Of a DNA stretch of 64,000 bases, positions 26,484 through 37,253 are shown one piece after another. How positions within the stretch are numbered: the stretch's first letter is position 1; every line of letters begins with the position of its first letter. This stretch comes from SLRI01 sp964393275 (GTDB lineage: Bacteria > Pseudomonadota > Alphaproteobacteria > Geminicoccales > Geminicoccaceae). The notes below the pieces were generated by a model, which made no database searches, had not been told where the DNA came from, and saw only the letters and a list, made by a program, of their open reading frames with translations. Both the position numbers and the translations under genes were made by a program. Where the stretch lies: contig CAYMTA010000006.1 of the NCBI GenBank assembly GCA_964393275.1, forward strand, positions 1 to 64,000, given 5' to 3'.

Positions 26484-27119
26484 TCAGGCGGCCGAATCCA
26501 CCGACTTCTCGTCGCCGGGCAAGAACCCGCCAGACCCTTCCCAGGGGCTCAGGAAGTCGAAGTTGCGGAAGTCCTGGCGCAGCTTGACCGGCTCGTAGAC
26601 GACCCGCTGCTGCTCCTCGTCGTAGCGCATCTCGACATAGCCGGTCAGCGGGAAGTCCTTGCGCAGGGGATGCCCCTCGAAGCCGTAGTCGGTCAGCAGC
26701 CGGCGCAGGTCCGGATGGTCGGAGAAGAGGATGCCGTACATGTCCCAGGCCTCCCGCTCGAACCAGCCGGCCGCGCGGAACAGCCCCGTTGCCGACGGCA
26801 CCGGCGTGGCCTCGTCGGTCATCACCCGCACCCGGATGCGGTGATTGTGATGCAGCGACAGGAGATGGTAGACGACGTCGAACCGCAGCTCCCGCTCGGG
26901 ATAGTCGACGCCGCACAAATCGACCAGCTCCTTGAAGAGCATGTTCGGGTCGTCGCGCAGCCAGAGCAGGACGCGCGGCAGGTCGGTGGTCGCGACCGTG
27001 ATCGAGAGCTCGCCATAGGCGAGGCCGGCCGCGACCAGGTCGTCGCCGAGATGGTCCTCAACCTGCTTCTTCAGATCCTGCATGGCCTCATGGTGCTCGG
27101 CCTGCAATTCGGCCGTCAT
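26484..27119 (-). CDS. nuoC: NADH-quinone oxidoreductase subunit C
   Basis: 211-residue 30-kDa subunit of the peripheral arm. LVDLCGVDYPERELRFDVVYHLLSL, FEREAWDMYGILFSDHPDLRR and DYGFEGHPLRKDFPLTG are the family signature, quoted here across residue stretches about 75-180. Start ATG at 27119 overlaps the nuoB stop codon (ATGA). nuoC and nuoD are separate, not fused. Confidence 0.96.
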   Translation of the reverse strand: MTAELQAEHHEAMQDLKKQVEDHLGDDLVAAGLAYGELSITVATTDLPRVLLWLRDDPNMLFKELVDLCGVDYPERELRFDVVYHLLSLHHNHRIRVRVMTDEATPVPSATGLFRAAGWFEREAWDMYGILFSDHPDLRRLLTDYGFEGHPLRKDFPLTGYVEMRYDEEQQRVVYEPVKLRQDFRNFDFLSPWEGSGGFLPGDEKSVDSAA

Positions 27120-27664
27120 CGCTCGATGGTCCCGGTTCGGCGGATCTTCTTCTGCAGCTGCAGAATGCCGTAGACCAGGGCCTCGGCCGTCGGCGGGCAG
27201 CCCGGCACGTAGATGTCGACCGGCACGATCCGGTCGCAGCCGCGGACCACCGAGTAGGAATAGTGGTAATAGCCGCCGCCATTGGCGCAGCTGCCCATCG
27301 AGATCACGTAGCGCGGCTCCGGCATCTGGTCGTAGACCTTGCGGAGCGCCGGGGCCATCTTGTTGCACAGCGTGCCGGCCACGATCATCACGTCCGATTG
27401 CCGGGGGCTCGGCCGGAAGACGACGCCGAAGCGGTCGAGATCGTAGCGGGGGGCGGCGGCATGCATCATCTCGACGGCGCAGCAGGCGAGGCCGAAGGTC
27501 ATGGGCCAGATGCTGCCGGAACGCGCCCAGTTGACGAGGTCGTTGAAGCCGGTGACCAGGAAGCCCTGGTCCTTCAGGTTGGTGTTGACGTCCTCGTAGA
27601 GGCTGATCGGGCCGGGCTCCGCGGTCGCATCGGCGGGGCGGACGAGCGGGCTGCTCACTCCCAT
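27116..27664 (-). CDS. nuoB: NADH-quinone oxidoreductase subunit B
   Basis: 182-residue PSST subunit with cluster N2. Tandem Cys in FGLACCAVEMM, then MGSCANGGGYYHYSYS and YVPGCPPTAEAL supply the 4Fe-4S ligands. I chose ATG at 27664 (MGVSSPLVRPADATA) with GGGAG upstream; it overlaps nuoA by 10 nt. A GTG at 27658 in a GTGA overlap is an equally possible start two codons later. Confidence 0.96.
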   Translation of the reverse strand: MGVSSPLVRPADATAEPGPISLYEDVNTNLKDQGFLVTGFNDLVNWARSGSIWPMTFGLACCAVEMMHAAAPRYDLDRFGVVFRPSPRQSDVMIVAGTLCNKMAPALRKVYDQMPEPRYVISMGSCANGGGYYHYSYSVVRGCDRIVPVDIYVPGCPPTAEALVYGILQLQKKIRRTGTIER

Positions 27665-28020
27665 TCCAAGGCTCCCTTCTTCCATTCGTAGATGAACCCG
27701 ACGGTGAGCACGCCGAGGAAGACCATCATCGACCAGAAGCCGAAGATCCCGATCTGGCCGAGGCTGATGGCCCAGGGGAAGAGGAAGGCGACCTCGAGGT
27801 CGAAGATGATGAAGAGGATGGCGACGAGATAGAAGCGCACCTCGAACCGGCCGCGCGAATCCTCGAACGCGGCGAAGCCGCACTCGTAGGCGCTGAGCTT
27901 CTCGGTGTCCGGATTCTGGCGGGCCACGACCATGGAGGCCAGCACCATCACCGCGGCAAGGCCGATGGCGATCGCGAGGAAGATCAGGATCGGCAGGTAT
28001 TCGAGGAGATAGGCGTCCAT
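27655..28020 (-). CDS. nuoA: NADH-quinone oxidoreductase subunit A
   Basis: 121-residue three-helix membrane subunit and first gene of the nuo operon. KLSAYECGFAAFEDSRGRF carries the conserved YECG segment of loop 1, and FLVAILFIIFDLEVAFLFPW-like sequence forms helix 2. Start ATG at 28020 (MDAYLLEYLPIL) has GGGA 5 nt upstream; ATGs two and five codons further up are alternatives. Confidence 0.96.
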   Translation of the reverse strand: MDAYLLEYLPILIFLAIAIGLAAVMVLASMVVARQNPDTEKLSAYECGFAAFEDSRGRFEVRFYLVAILFIIFDLEVAFLFPWAISLGQIGIFGFWSMMVFLGVLTVGFIYEWKKGALEWE

Positions 28021-28261
28021 CGGCATCCCGTGCAACGAGGTTGGCGGGCGGGCGGCGCTCGGGCCGGCCGGCTCTCGTTGCGCTGCAAACTAGGCTGCCG
28101 CGCCCCGCTTGCCAAGCTTGCCCGGACCGGACCGGCCCGATCGGCCTGAGGATCGGCCGCGCGAAGTGTCACACGCGGCGGCCGGGCCCGGCCGCGCCTG
28201 CGCAAGGAAGCCGGCCCGGGCGGGGAGGAGGCCGGGGAACGGAGCCAGGGAAGGGGGGAAG

Positions 28262-28338
28262 TGGCGGGAGTGACGGGACTCGAACCCGCGGCCTCTGGCG
28301 TGACAGGCCAGCGCTCTAACCAACTGAGCTACACCCCC
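28262..28338 (-). tRNA. tRNA-Asp (GTC)
   Basis: 77-nt cloverleaf on the minus strand. Acceptor GGGGGTG pairs with CACTCCC (one G-U), the D arm is AGCTCAGTTGGTTAGAGC, the anticodon arm CTGGC-CTGTCAC-GCCAG shows GTC, and the T arm is CGGGTTCGAGTCCCG. CCA is encoded. It lies upstream of nuoA, in the same orientation as the operon. Confidence 0.97.
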
Positions 28339-28464
28339 GTGCCGTCCGAGATGGCGGGAGATAGAGAGTGCCCGCGGGCCTGTCAAGCGCGGCGCCCGCG
28401 CGGCACCGGCCGGGCAGGGCGCTTGACAGGCGAGGCCCCGGGACACTAGGAACCGGTCGCGCCT

Positions 28465-28538
28465 TGGGGGATAGTTTAACGGTAGAACTTTCGGCTCTGG
28501 ACCGAACAGTCCTGGTTCGAATCCAGGTCCCCCAGCCA
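28465..28538 (+). tRNA. tRNA-Gln (CTG)
   Basis: 74-nt tRNA on the plus strand, starting TGGGGGA (pairs with TCCCCCA) as is typical of tRNA-Gln. The anticodon stem TTCGG/CCGAA encloses CTCTGGA, giving anticodon CTG (reads CAG). The T arm is CCTGGTTCGAATCCAGG and CCA is encoded. It is the only clear plus-strand gene in the window. Confidence 0.97.
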
Positions 28539-28573
28539 GACCCTCGGCGGCCCCGGAATTTGCTGACAGCCTC

Positions 28574-29530
28574 TCAGGCCCGGGGCAGCAGCCACACCCG
28601 CTCGCTGCCGAGGCCACCCGCTGCCACGAGGCGCCGTGCCTCGGTCGCCGGCAGCACCGAGAGTGCCGTCGAGAGCGCGTCGGCGCGCATCGCGCTCGCC
28701 GCCTGGACGCTGACTTGGGCCGGCCCGCCCGTCGCCGGGTAGCCGGTGCGCGGGTCGATCAGGTGGTGGAAGCGCCCGGTCGGCTCGAAGATCGTCCCGG
28801 CCGGGCTCGATGTGGCGATGGCGCCACCCGAAAGCTCGACGGCCAGCGGCGGGCCGCCCTCCGGATCGGCGAGCCCGACCTGCCAAAGCCGGCCGTCGGG
28901 CCGCCGGCCCAGCGCCCTGATCTCGCCCGTATCGACCAGCGTGTCGGCGATGCCAGCCGCCTCGAGGAGCTGTGCGATGCGGTCGGCGATGGCCCCCTGG
29001 GCGATGCCGTTCAGGGTGAGCGCCATGCCGGGCTCGCCCAGGACGATGCGCCGCGAATCAAACGCGATCCTGTCCATGCCGGTCCGGGCCAGCGCTGCCG
29101 CGACCGCCTGTTCAGGCGGGGGTGTCATGGCGCCACCGGCGAAATGCGCAAGGTAGAGCTGCCAGAGCGGCTGGACGGTGACGTCGAAGGCGCCGGCGGT
29201 GAGGTCGTGGACCTGCCGCGCCTCCGCCAGCACGGCCAGAAGCTCGAAGGGCGGTGCGTCGAGCCGCCCCTCGCGGTTCAGCCGCGACAGGGCGGAGCCC
29301 CGATCGTAGAGGCTGAAGACCGCCTCGAGCCGGCGCAGCTCGGCTACGGCATCGTCGATGATGCGCTTCGCGGCCGCTTCGTCCTCGTGGACGAGGCGCA
29401 GCTCGGCATGGGCACCGAGCGCCATGCCGCGCCAGCGCCAGGTCCGTGCCCGGGCCTCGGGGCTGCCGAGCGGCAGGCCGGCCAGGGCCAAGCTGGCGCC
29501 GGCGATGGCAAGAAGGCGGCGGCGATGCAT
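28574..29530 (-). CDS. apbE: FAD:protein FMN transferase (ApbE/NosX type)
   Basis: 318-residue exported flavin transferase. The N-terminus MHRRRLLAIAGASLALAGLP looks like a signal peptide with twin Arg. GAFDVTVQPLWQLY, LTLNGIAQGAIADRI, LVDTGEIRALG and HHLIDPRTGYPA are the ApbE motifs. As the last gene of the nos cluster, overlapping nosL by one base, it probably serves as NosX, attaching FMN to the FMN-binding domain of NosR. The assignment to NosR is inferred from position. Confidence 0.9.
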   Translation of the reverse strand: MHRRRLLAIAGASLALAGLPLGSPEARARTWRWRGMALGAHAELRLVHEDEAAAKRIIDDAVAELRRLEAVFSLYDRGSALSRLNREGRLDAPPFELLAVLAEARQVHDLTAGAFDVTVQPLWQLYLAHFAGGAMTPPPEQAVAAALARTGMDRIAFDSRRIVLGEPGMALTLNGIAQGAIADRIAQLLEAAGIADTLVDTGEIRALGRRPDGRLWQVGLADPEGGPPLAVELSGGAIATSSPAGTIFEPTGRFHHLIDPRTGYPATGGPAQVSVQAASAMRADALSTALSVLPATEARRLVAAGGLGSERVWLLPRA

Positions 29531-30045
29531 CAGCTCTCTCCTCCGGCGGCGGGTGCTTCCTCGCCGAACACCCAGGCGGCATCGATCTCGTCCATGCGGC
29601 GCACCTCCCCGCCATGGGCGGCGGCGAAGGCGCGGGCATCGGCCTCCCCGGCGAACGGCACCGCCTCGGCCTCGCCCATGCCGCCCGCGCGACTGGAGCC
29701 GATGACGTAGAAGGCGGCCTCGGCCTCGACCCAGGCATCGGGGGCGGGCAGGGCGTCGACGTCGCCCGCACCCGTGTCGCTGACATAGATCGCCACCACG
29801 TCGGCGGTCTCGCCCGGCAGCAGGCGGAAGGTCAGCATGTCGCGAACCGAGGGGAACCAGATCGGCGCCTCCCGGCCCTCGACGAAGACCTGCGCCTTGG
29901 GGCCGGGATGCTCGTCGATCGCCATCATGCAGAAATAGCCGGTGGCGTCGGCGGAAAGCTCGGCCGGCGCCGGGCGGGCGGCGACCTCGGGCTCGTCGCA
30001 GGCGGCGAGCAGCATGACCAGGGCGAGCAGGGGCCAAAGGCGCAT
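29530..30045 (-). CDS. nosL: Copper-binding outer lipoprotein/chaperone NosL
   Basis: 171-residue lipoprotein; the signal peptide ends in lipobox LLAAC. CMMAIDEHPGPKAQVF provides the Cys-Met-Met Cu(I) site, and YVSDTGAGDVDALPAP and YVIGSSRAGGMGEAEAVPF are NosL family segments. It supplies copper for NosZ maturation together with NosDFY. It shares one base with nosY and with apbE. Confidence 0.92.
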   Translation of the reverse strand: MRLWPLLALVMLLAACDEPEVAARPAPAELSADATGYFCMMAIDEHPGPKAQVFVEGREAPIWFPSVRDMLTFRLLPGETADVVAIYVSDTGAGDVDALPAPDAWVEAEAAFYVIGSSRAGGMGEAEAVPFAGEADARAFAAAHGGEVRRMDEIDAAWVFGEEAPAAGGES

Positions 30046-30868
30046 CAGGGCTCCCTTCGCTGGAAGCGGGCGGCGGTCAAAGCGAGCGGCAGGAGGATCC
30101 AGGCGGCGATGCTCAGGAGCAGCAGGGCGGGCGCCGGCTTCGCCGCCTTGGCGAGACCGGCCATGCCGCTCAGCTGCTCGATCGACGGCAGGCCCGAGAG
30201 GTTGAAGAGGCGATACGCGTCGGCCGGGTTGGCAATCAGGAGCCAGGGAAAGACGCGCTTCGAGAAGACCCCGCCATCGTCGGCGACGAGGGCCCCCAGG
30301 AGCCCCATGTCGAAGAGCAGGACGAGAAAGAGCCAGATGCCGATGGCGAGGCCGGCGGCGGTGTTGCGGTCGCGCACGAGGCAGGACACCAGATGGCCGA
30401 GCCCGACGAAGGCGGCACCCAGCAGCACCGAGGAGCCGACCAGGCGCCAGAAGAGCATGAGCTCCCCCGGCCGGATCTCGCCGGTCGCCGCCACGGCGAG
30501 CGCCGCCGCACCGAAGCCCAGCACCGTGGCGATGGCGACGACCGTCACCTGGCCCAGGAACTTGCCGAGCACGATCTCGTGGCGGGCCAAGGGGTAGCTC
30601 AGGAGCAGGAGCAGCGTGCCCCGGTCGAGCTCGCCGACGATGGCGTCATAGGCGAGCAGCAGCGCGATCAGCGGGATCAGGTAGGTGGCGAGGCTGGCGA
30701 GCCCGACCGTGGTGACGGTGAGCTGGCCGGCATCGATCGTGCCGCCGGGTGCCGCACCCAGAAAGGCCAAAGCGAGCGACAGGGCGGCCAGCAGCAGGGT
30801 CGCCATCAGGACCCAGCGATTGCGCAGGCCGATGCGCAGCTCGCTCAGGGCGACCGTGACGATGCCCC

Positions 30869-30872
<4 letters not shown>
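30045..30872 (-). CDS. nosY: ABC transporter permease NosY
   Basis: 275-residue ABC-2 type permease with about six hydrophobic segments. It starts MRGIVTVALSELRIGLRNRW. Pairs with NosF and NosD for maturation of the CuZ centre of nitrous oxide reductase, the transported species being debated. It overlaps nosF by 4 nt and nosL by 1 nt. Confidence 0.92.
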
Positions 30873-31767
<895 letters not shown>

Positions 31768-31771
<4 letters not shown>

Positions 31772-33075
31772 GAAGGCACCTGCTCTGGCGTCTTCAGCAA
31801 AGGCGGCTGCATCAACGGTGCCGTGTCGACCACGCCGCCCGGCGTCAGTGCCGGGAACTGGCCCTGCGTCCAGCGCAGCACCTGCAGCGCCGGGCTGTTC
31901 AGGAGCAGCTTGGCCAGAGGCTGGCGCCAGAGCACCTGGTCGATGATGTCGTTGGGCCTATAGGGCGCATCGGCGATGCCGTCGCCGTCGAGATCGAAGG
32001 CCGGGTTGTCGGACCAGTAGTTGCCCCGACCATCGGCCGACCAGTCGAGCCAGCGCGTGCCGACATATTTGACCTGCGTCTCGTTGTTGATGAAGGCGTT
32101 CCCCGTCATGACGTTGCGCTCGGAGCCGGCGGTGAAGTGGACACCGATGGCGCAGCCCTCGAAGCGGTTGCCGGCGAAGCTGTTCTTGTTGGAATTGTAG
32201 ATGAAGACGCATTTCTCCGGCGCCGCCCCGTCGGCGTCGGGCTCGACCACGTTGCCCTGGATCACCGACGCATTGGCGTAGTTCAGCATGATGCCGTGCT
32301 CGCGGTCGCCCATCGACAGGTTGTCCAGGACACGCAGCCGGCTCGAGTACATGAGCGCGTAGCCCAGATGGTTGCCGATCGAGACATTGCCCTCGATCGT
32401 GCTGTCATTGGTGTACATGTAGTGCACGGCGAAGCGCAGGTCCTGAAAGCTGTTGTCCTTGAAGGTGTTGCGCTTGCTGGAGGTCGAGAGGATGCCGTCG
32501 CGGCCGAAGCGGATGTCGTTGCCCTCGACCACCGCACCCGGCGCGTTCCAGACGAAGACGCCGTTGCCGCGCTCGTTCAGGCGCAGGTCCCGCCGGCCCT
32601 CGACGCGGTTGCCGCGCACCACCGAATCCGGCGCCCCCTCGATATGCACGCCGATCAGGTTGTCCTTCAGGTGGACGTTCTCGACCACCGCCCCGACGGC
32701 CGCCTCGGTCAGGCGAATGCCGGAATCGATGGTCGCGAGCGAAAGACCCGAGCCCGTCACCGTCATGCCCCGCAGAACCGCGTCCGGCGCCTCGACGACG
32801 ATCACCGTGCCCTCGCCGTCGCCACGGATCACGGCATCCGGCCCGCCCTCGATGGTCAACCGCCGGTCGACCACGACCCGCCCGGCATGGATGCCGGGCG
32901 CCAGCACCAGCCGGTCGCCCGGCGAGGCGGCGGCGATGGCGGCGGCGAGCCCGTCCCCCGCCGCCACCTCGATAACCGCCGCGGACACGGCCGGGCCCGC
33001 CGCCACGAACGCCCCAGCCACGCAGGCCAAGGCGCTCATGGCGGTCAGCAGCGGCCGATGCCCGCGGCTCCTCAC
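31768..33075 (-). CDS. nosD: Periplasmic copper-maturation protein NosD
   Basis: 435-residue right-handed beta-helix protein (repeated VxGN and N-rich rungs such as NRVEGRRDL, GNDIRFGRDGI, GNVSIGNHLGYA) with an N-terminal signal peptide, the hydrophobic stretch being SALACVAGAFVAAGPAVSA. I place the start at GTG 33075, 2 bp after the nosZ stop codon, with GAGG about 11 nt upstream. A longer frame running back into nosZ is unlikely. Works with NosFY in building the NosZ CuZ cluster. Confidence 0.92.
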
Positions 33076-33077
33076 GG

Positions 33078-35006
33078 TCAGACGTTCCTCGGCTCGACCA
33101 GCATGCGCCCGCGCATCTCCATGTGCAGGGCATGGCAGAACCACTGGCAATAGAACCAGTGCACCCCCGGCCGGTCGGCGATGAAGGTCACCGAGGCCGT
33201 GGCCTGCGGCGCCAGCTCCATGGCGATGCCGTAGTTGGAGAGGGTGAAGCCGTGGGTCAGATCGTCGATGTCGTCCATGTTGGTGACATAGATGGTCACC
33301 TCGTCACCCTGCTTGACCGTGAACTTCTCGAGCGAGAAGACCGGGGCCAGCGAGTGCATGTAGACCCTGACCTTGTCGCCGTCGCGGATCACGTCCTCGC
33401 CCCAGTCGAGATCGACGCCATCGGCCTCGGCCTGCTTGCGCGCCTCCTCCCAGGTCGGATCGTTGCGGTCCCAGACATTGACCGGGTTCACGATGTCGCT
33501 GCGGACGATGACGATGTCGTGCGGCTCGGCGAAGGCCGGGCCGTCGTGCACGAGCTTCATCTCGTCGCCCGAGATGTCGATCAATTGCTCGTTCTCGGGC
33601 TTCAGCGGGCCGACATTGAGGAACCGGTCCTTGGAGAACTTGTTGAGCGACACCAGCCACTTGCCATCGGCCTCCTTGGTCTCGCCCATCGAGGTGTGGT
33701 TGTGGCCGGGCTGGTAGTGGACGTCGATCTTCTGGATGATCGGATCGACCTTCTCGCCGTTGAAGGCCTGGATCGCCTTCTCCATGCTCCACTTCGCGAC
33801 CTGGCTGTCGATGAAGAGCGTGGTGTAGGCGTTGCCGCGGCCGTCGAAGGCGGTATGCAGGGGGCCGAGGCCCAGCTCCGGCTCGGCCACGATGCACGAG
33901 CGCGGGTCGGCGTCCTCCTCGAAGAGGGCGTCGATCAGGCGGACGTCCATGAGCGAGCAGGTCGGCGAGAGCTTGCCGTTGATCACGACATAGTTGCCGT
34001 CCGGGGCCGTGTTGATGCCGTGCGGGCTGCTCGAGATCGGCACGTAGCGGGTGAGCGGCGAGCCCTTGCGGCCGTCGACCACCGCGACACCGTTCAGCTC
34101 CTGGTAGTCGCCGTTCTTCACCGCCTCCTCGATGCGCGCGATGTTGAAGATGACGACATGGTCCTGCTCGGCCGCGGTCATCTCGGCCGTGTTCATGCCC
34201 ATCTCGGAATTGTAGCAGGTCGAGAAGGCGTACTTGCCCTGGTAGTCGGCGTCGACATTGTCGAGATTGCCGGAGACGATCACCTGCCAGGCGACCGTCA
34301 TCGCCTCGCCGTCGACGGCGCTGAAGATGGCGACATACTTCTCCGGCTCGTCGAGGATGCTGCCGTCGTTGACCAGAGGCGCCTCGTGCTCGCCGTTGCA
34401 GAAGAGATAGCCCGTCTTGGGGAACTTCTGCGGCCGCATGCCGTGGATGGCGTTGGCGTTGGGGATCTCGAGGATCTTGTCGGTCTTCATCACATCCATG
34501 CGGATGCGCGCGAGGCGGGTGTTGGCCTTGTCGTTGATGTAGAGATAGCGCCCGTCATAGGTGCCGTCGGTGAACGACATGTGCGGATGGTGCGCGTCGC
34601 CGTTCTGGTAGCTGCCGCCGCGGGTGGCGAGGAACTCCTTCGTCTGCGGCGTCAGGCCCTCGGTCAAGATCCGCCGGCTCTCGTTGGTCTGGCCCCAGCC
34701 GGTGGCGCTGCAGCGGTTGAAGACCGGAATCCGCACCAGCTCGCGCATCGACGGCATGCCGAGGACGCGGACCTCGCCGCTCTGGCCGGACGACCAGAAG
34801 CCGTAATACGTGTCGAGCTCGCCCGGGGCCACGCTGCCGGCCTCGGCCGCCCGGGCCGCGGTCGGCGCCAGCCCGGCGCCACCGGCGAAAGCCGCGACAC
34901 CGGCCGCCCCGCCGAGCCCGCCGGCCCCCGCCAAAGCCGCCGCCTTGGCGGTGCTGCTCATCAGGCCGCGGCGCGATACGGCCATCTTCCTGTCGTGCTC
35001 GGTCAT
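33078..35006 (-). CDS. nosZ: Nitrous oxide reductase NosZ (clade I, Tat-exported)
   Basis: 642-residue periplasmic enzyme reducing N2O to N2. The Tat signal has SRRGLM followed by a hydrophobic Ala-rich stretch. CuZ histidines can be seen in GDAHHPHMSF, NGEHEAP, SSPHGINTAP, GLGPLHTAFDG, QPGHNHTSMG and FAEPHDI. The cupredoxin domain ends with the CuA motif CQWFCHALHMEM. The Tat signal and the accompanying NosR place it in clade I. All key residues appear intact. Confidence 0.97.
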   Translation of the reverse strand: MTEHDRKMAVSRRGLMSSTAKAAALAGAGGLGGAAGVAAFAGGAGLAPTAARAAEAGSVAPGELDTYYGFWSSGQSGEVRVLGMPSMRELVRIPVFNRCSATGWGQTNESRRILTEGLTPQTKEFLATRGGSYQNGDAHHPHMSFTDGTYDGRYLYINDKANTRLARIRMDVMKTDKILEIPNANAIHGMRPQKFPKTGYLFCNGEHEAPLVNDGSILDEPEKYVAIFSAVDGEAMTVAWQVIVSGNLDNVDADYQGKYAFSTCYNSEMGMNTAEMTAAEQDHVVIFNIARIEEAVKNGDYQELNGVAVVDGRKGSPLTRYVPISSSPHGINTAPDGNYVVINGKLSPTCSLMDVRLIDALFEEDADPRSCIVAEPELGLGPLHTAFDGRGNAYTTLFIDSQVAKWSMEKAIQAFNGEKVDPIIQKIDVHYQPGHNHTSMGETKEADGKWLVSLNKFSKDRFLNVGPLKPENEQLIDISGDEMKLVHDGPAFAEPHDIVIVRSDIVNPVNVWDRNDPTWEEARKQAEADGVDLDWGEDVIRDGDKVRVYMHSLAPVFSLEKFTVKQGDEVTIYVTNMDDIDDLTHGFTLSNYGIAMELAPQATASVTFIADRPGVHWFYCQWFCHALHMEMRGRMLVEPRNV

Positions 35007-35051
35007 GCCTCGAGCTCCTCTCTCTGTTGATTCATGTCGCTGGTCGTTCGA

Positions 35052-37253
35052 TCAGCTCGCGGCGACCGGCCGCGGCGGCAGCACCGGCTTCGGGCTGTCG
35101 CCGCTGCGCTCGACCCGCCGCTCGCGCCTGAGCCGCTGCTTCACGCAGACCGGGCACTTGTACTCGTCCTTGTACAGCACCTGGCAGTGCAGGCACTGGA
35201 TGCACTCGTTCGGGTTGATGTTGCCTTCCGGATGGATCGACTGGACCGGGCACTCGTTGGCACAGATCTGGCAGGGATTGCCGCACTCGCGATAGCGCTT
35301 GAGCCAGTCGAACATGCGGATGCGGCCGGGAATTGCAAGCCCCGCGCCGAGCGCGCAGAGATAGCGGCAATAGAACCGCTCGACGAACAGCCCGGCGAGC
35401 AGCAGCGCCCCGGCGAACAGGACGAACCACCACTCCCGCGCGAAATGCAGGATGATCGCCGTCTTGAACGGCTCGACCTCGGCCAGATGCTCGGCCGTGT
35501 CGAGCGAATAGAGCGAGACCCCGAACAGCACGAGGAAAAGCATGTACTTGACCGGCCACAGGCGCTCGTGCAGCCCCCAGGGCACCTGCCATTGCGGGAT
35601 GCGCAGGAGCTTGGCGAGGCGATTGGTCAGCTCCTGCAAGGCGCCGAACGGGCAGAGCCATCCGCAATAGGCGCCGCGCCCCCAAAAGAGGATCGCGGCG
35701 GCGACCGAGAACCACAGCATGAAGACCAAAGGGTCCATCAGGAAATAGTCCCAGCTGAAGTCCGAGAGCAGCGAGTTGGTGAAGGTCATGATGTTGACCA
35801 CCGACAACTGCGCCTTGGCGTACCAGCCGAGCCAGACGAGCGTGAAGGTGAGGAAGACGATGCGGCCCCAGAAGATGAAGCGCGGGTAGCGGATGGCCTG
35901 CATCTGGAAGAAGAAGAGCGCCGTCAGGAGGGTCAGCGCCGCCCCGACGATGGCGATGTCGAGCGTGCGCGCCCCCCAGATCTTCTGCCAGAGCGCCGTT
36001 CGCGCCCCGGCGGCGAAGTCCGCCTCGCCGACCGCCGACGCCTCCGGCCCTTGCACCGTCACCGCTGGCGGCGTCGGCTCGACCGGCACGAGGTAGCGCT
36101 CGGGCACCTGGTAGCCCAGGTCGTAGGTCAGGAAGGCCTTGGAGGTGGCGCCGGTCGCCCGCTGCACCAGCAGCTGCAGATGCCAGGGCCGGGTCGGATC
36201 GAAGCCGCTGTCGGCCGGGATGGTGAAGACGCCGATCTCGTCCAGCCGCGGCGATCCCGGCGCCGCCGACTGCGCCAGCCGCTTGTGCTGGCGGTCGCGA
36301 AAGCGGATGGCGATGTCGCCCTGGATGAGCTGGATGCGATCGAAGATGCCGCCCCGCACGTAGCCCGAGCCCTTCCACGAGTAGCTGCCGCGGCCGCCGA
36401 CGAAGATCGCCTGGTCGCCCTCCTTCAGCCGCTGCTCGAGATTGCGCCACTCGTTCGCACCCAAGACCGAGCGGCCGATGGTCGGCACCGTCAGCAGGCC
36501 GGTGTAGAGGTCGATGAAGGTGGCGTCGGGCGGCCCCTGCTCCGGCCGGGTCGCCGCCTCGGCGTTGCCGCTGTCCTTGAAGGCCTCGTTCACCATGCCG
36601 ACATCGAGCGTCAGGCGGCGGATCGACCCGTCGCCGACCAGCGTCAGCCAGTCCTCGACCTTGGCTTCGCCACCCGTCTCCAGCGTCCGCGACACCGTCG
36701 CCACCGGCGCCTCGGAAGCGAGCCCGCCGAGGCCCAGAAGCCGCGCCACCTTGATCGAGCTGCGCACGATGCTGTCGTCGATCACCATGATCGTCACCGT
36801 CGCACCCGAGACGATGTCGAGATCGTGCCCCTCCCCCGCCTCCGCCACCTCGTGCGCCATGTCGAGCCCGACATAGCCGTCGATCACCGCCTGGATCTTG
36901 GCCTCGGGAATGCCGATCAGCACGATCGGCTCGTAGTGCTTGACCAGCTTCAGCCCGGTGATCCTGGCCGCGTCGTCGAGCGCTATCACCAGATGGATGG
37001 GCTTGCCCGAATAGCCCACCGCTCCCACGAAATCCGTGTTGACGAAGGCCTGCGCCACCGTCTCCCCGCCCTTCAGCACCGGCACCACCGGCACATCCCG
37101 GCGCACCGGCCCGAACGCATCCGCCCCCGGCACCAGCTCGCCCGGCGTCACATCCTTCAAGAACCGCGAAAGATCGCTCGCCGCCCCGGCCGACGAGGAA
37201 CCGGACGCCACGAGCGCGAAAAGGACGAGGAGCAAAAGACAGAGCCGGCGCAT
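35052..37253 (-). CDS. nosR: Membrane-bound electron donor/regulator NosR
   Basis: 733-residue polytopic iron-sulfur flavoprotein needed for N2O reduction. After a signal-like N-terminus (MRRLCLLLLVLFALVASG) comes a periplasmic FMN-binding domain; the flavin-attachment context is DIVSGATVTIMV. Several helices follow, then CGWLCPFGALQEL and C-terminal 4Fe-4S motifs CQICANECPVQSIHP and CIQCLHCQVLY, plus CPVC. I chose ATG 37253 over an upstream frame start because it begins the signal peptide. First gene of the nos cluster. Confidence 0.95.
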   Translation of the reverse strand: MRRLCLLLLVLFALVASGSSSAGAASDLSRFLKDVTPGELVPGADAFGPVRRDVPVVPVLKGGETVAQAFVNTDFVGAVGYSGKPIHLVIALDDAARITGLKLVKHYEPIVLIGIPEAKIQAVIDGYVGLDMAHEVAEAGEGHDLDIVSGATVTIMVIDDSIVRSSIKVARLLGLGGLASEAPVATVSRTLETGGEAKVEDWLTLVGDGSIRRLTLDVGMVNEAFKDSGNAEAATRPEQGPPDATFIDLYTGLLTVPTIGRSVLGANEWRNLEQRLKEGDQAIFVGGRGSYSWKGSGYVRGGIFDRIQLIQGDIAIRFRDRQHKRLAQSAAPGSPRLDEIGVFTIPADSGFDPTRPWHLQLLVQRATGATSKAFLTYDLGYQVPERYLVPVEPTPPAVTVQGPEASAVGEADFAAGARTALWQKIWGARTLDIAIVGAALTLLTALFFFQMQAIRYPRFIFWGRIVFLTFTLVWLGWYAKAQLSVVNIMTFTNSLLSDFSWDYFLMDPLVFMLWFSVAAAILFWGRGAYCGWLCPFGALQELTNRLAKLLRIPQWQVPWGLHERLWPVKYMLFLVLFGVSLYSLDTAEHLAEVEPFKTAIILHFAREWWFVLFAGALLLAGLFVERFYCRYLCALGAGLAIPGRIRMFDWLKRYRECGNPCQICANECPVQSIHPEGNINPNECIQCLHCQVLYKDEYKCPVCVKQRLRRERRVERSGDSPKPVLPPRPVAAS

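Noticed and set aside
28262..28538. tRNA genes as attachment sites of an integrated element
   Set aside because: Both tRNAs are complete, no partial tRNA copy was noticed elsewhere in the window, and no integrase gene lies next to them. I did not do an exhaustive search.
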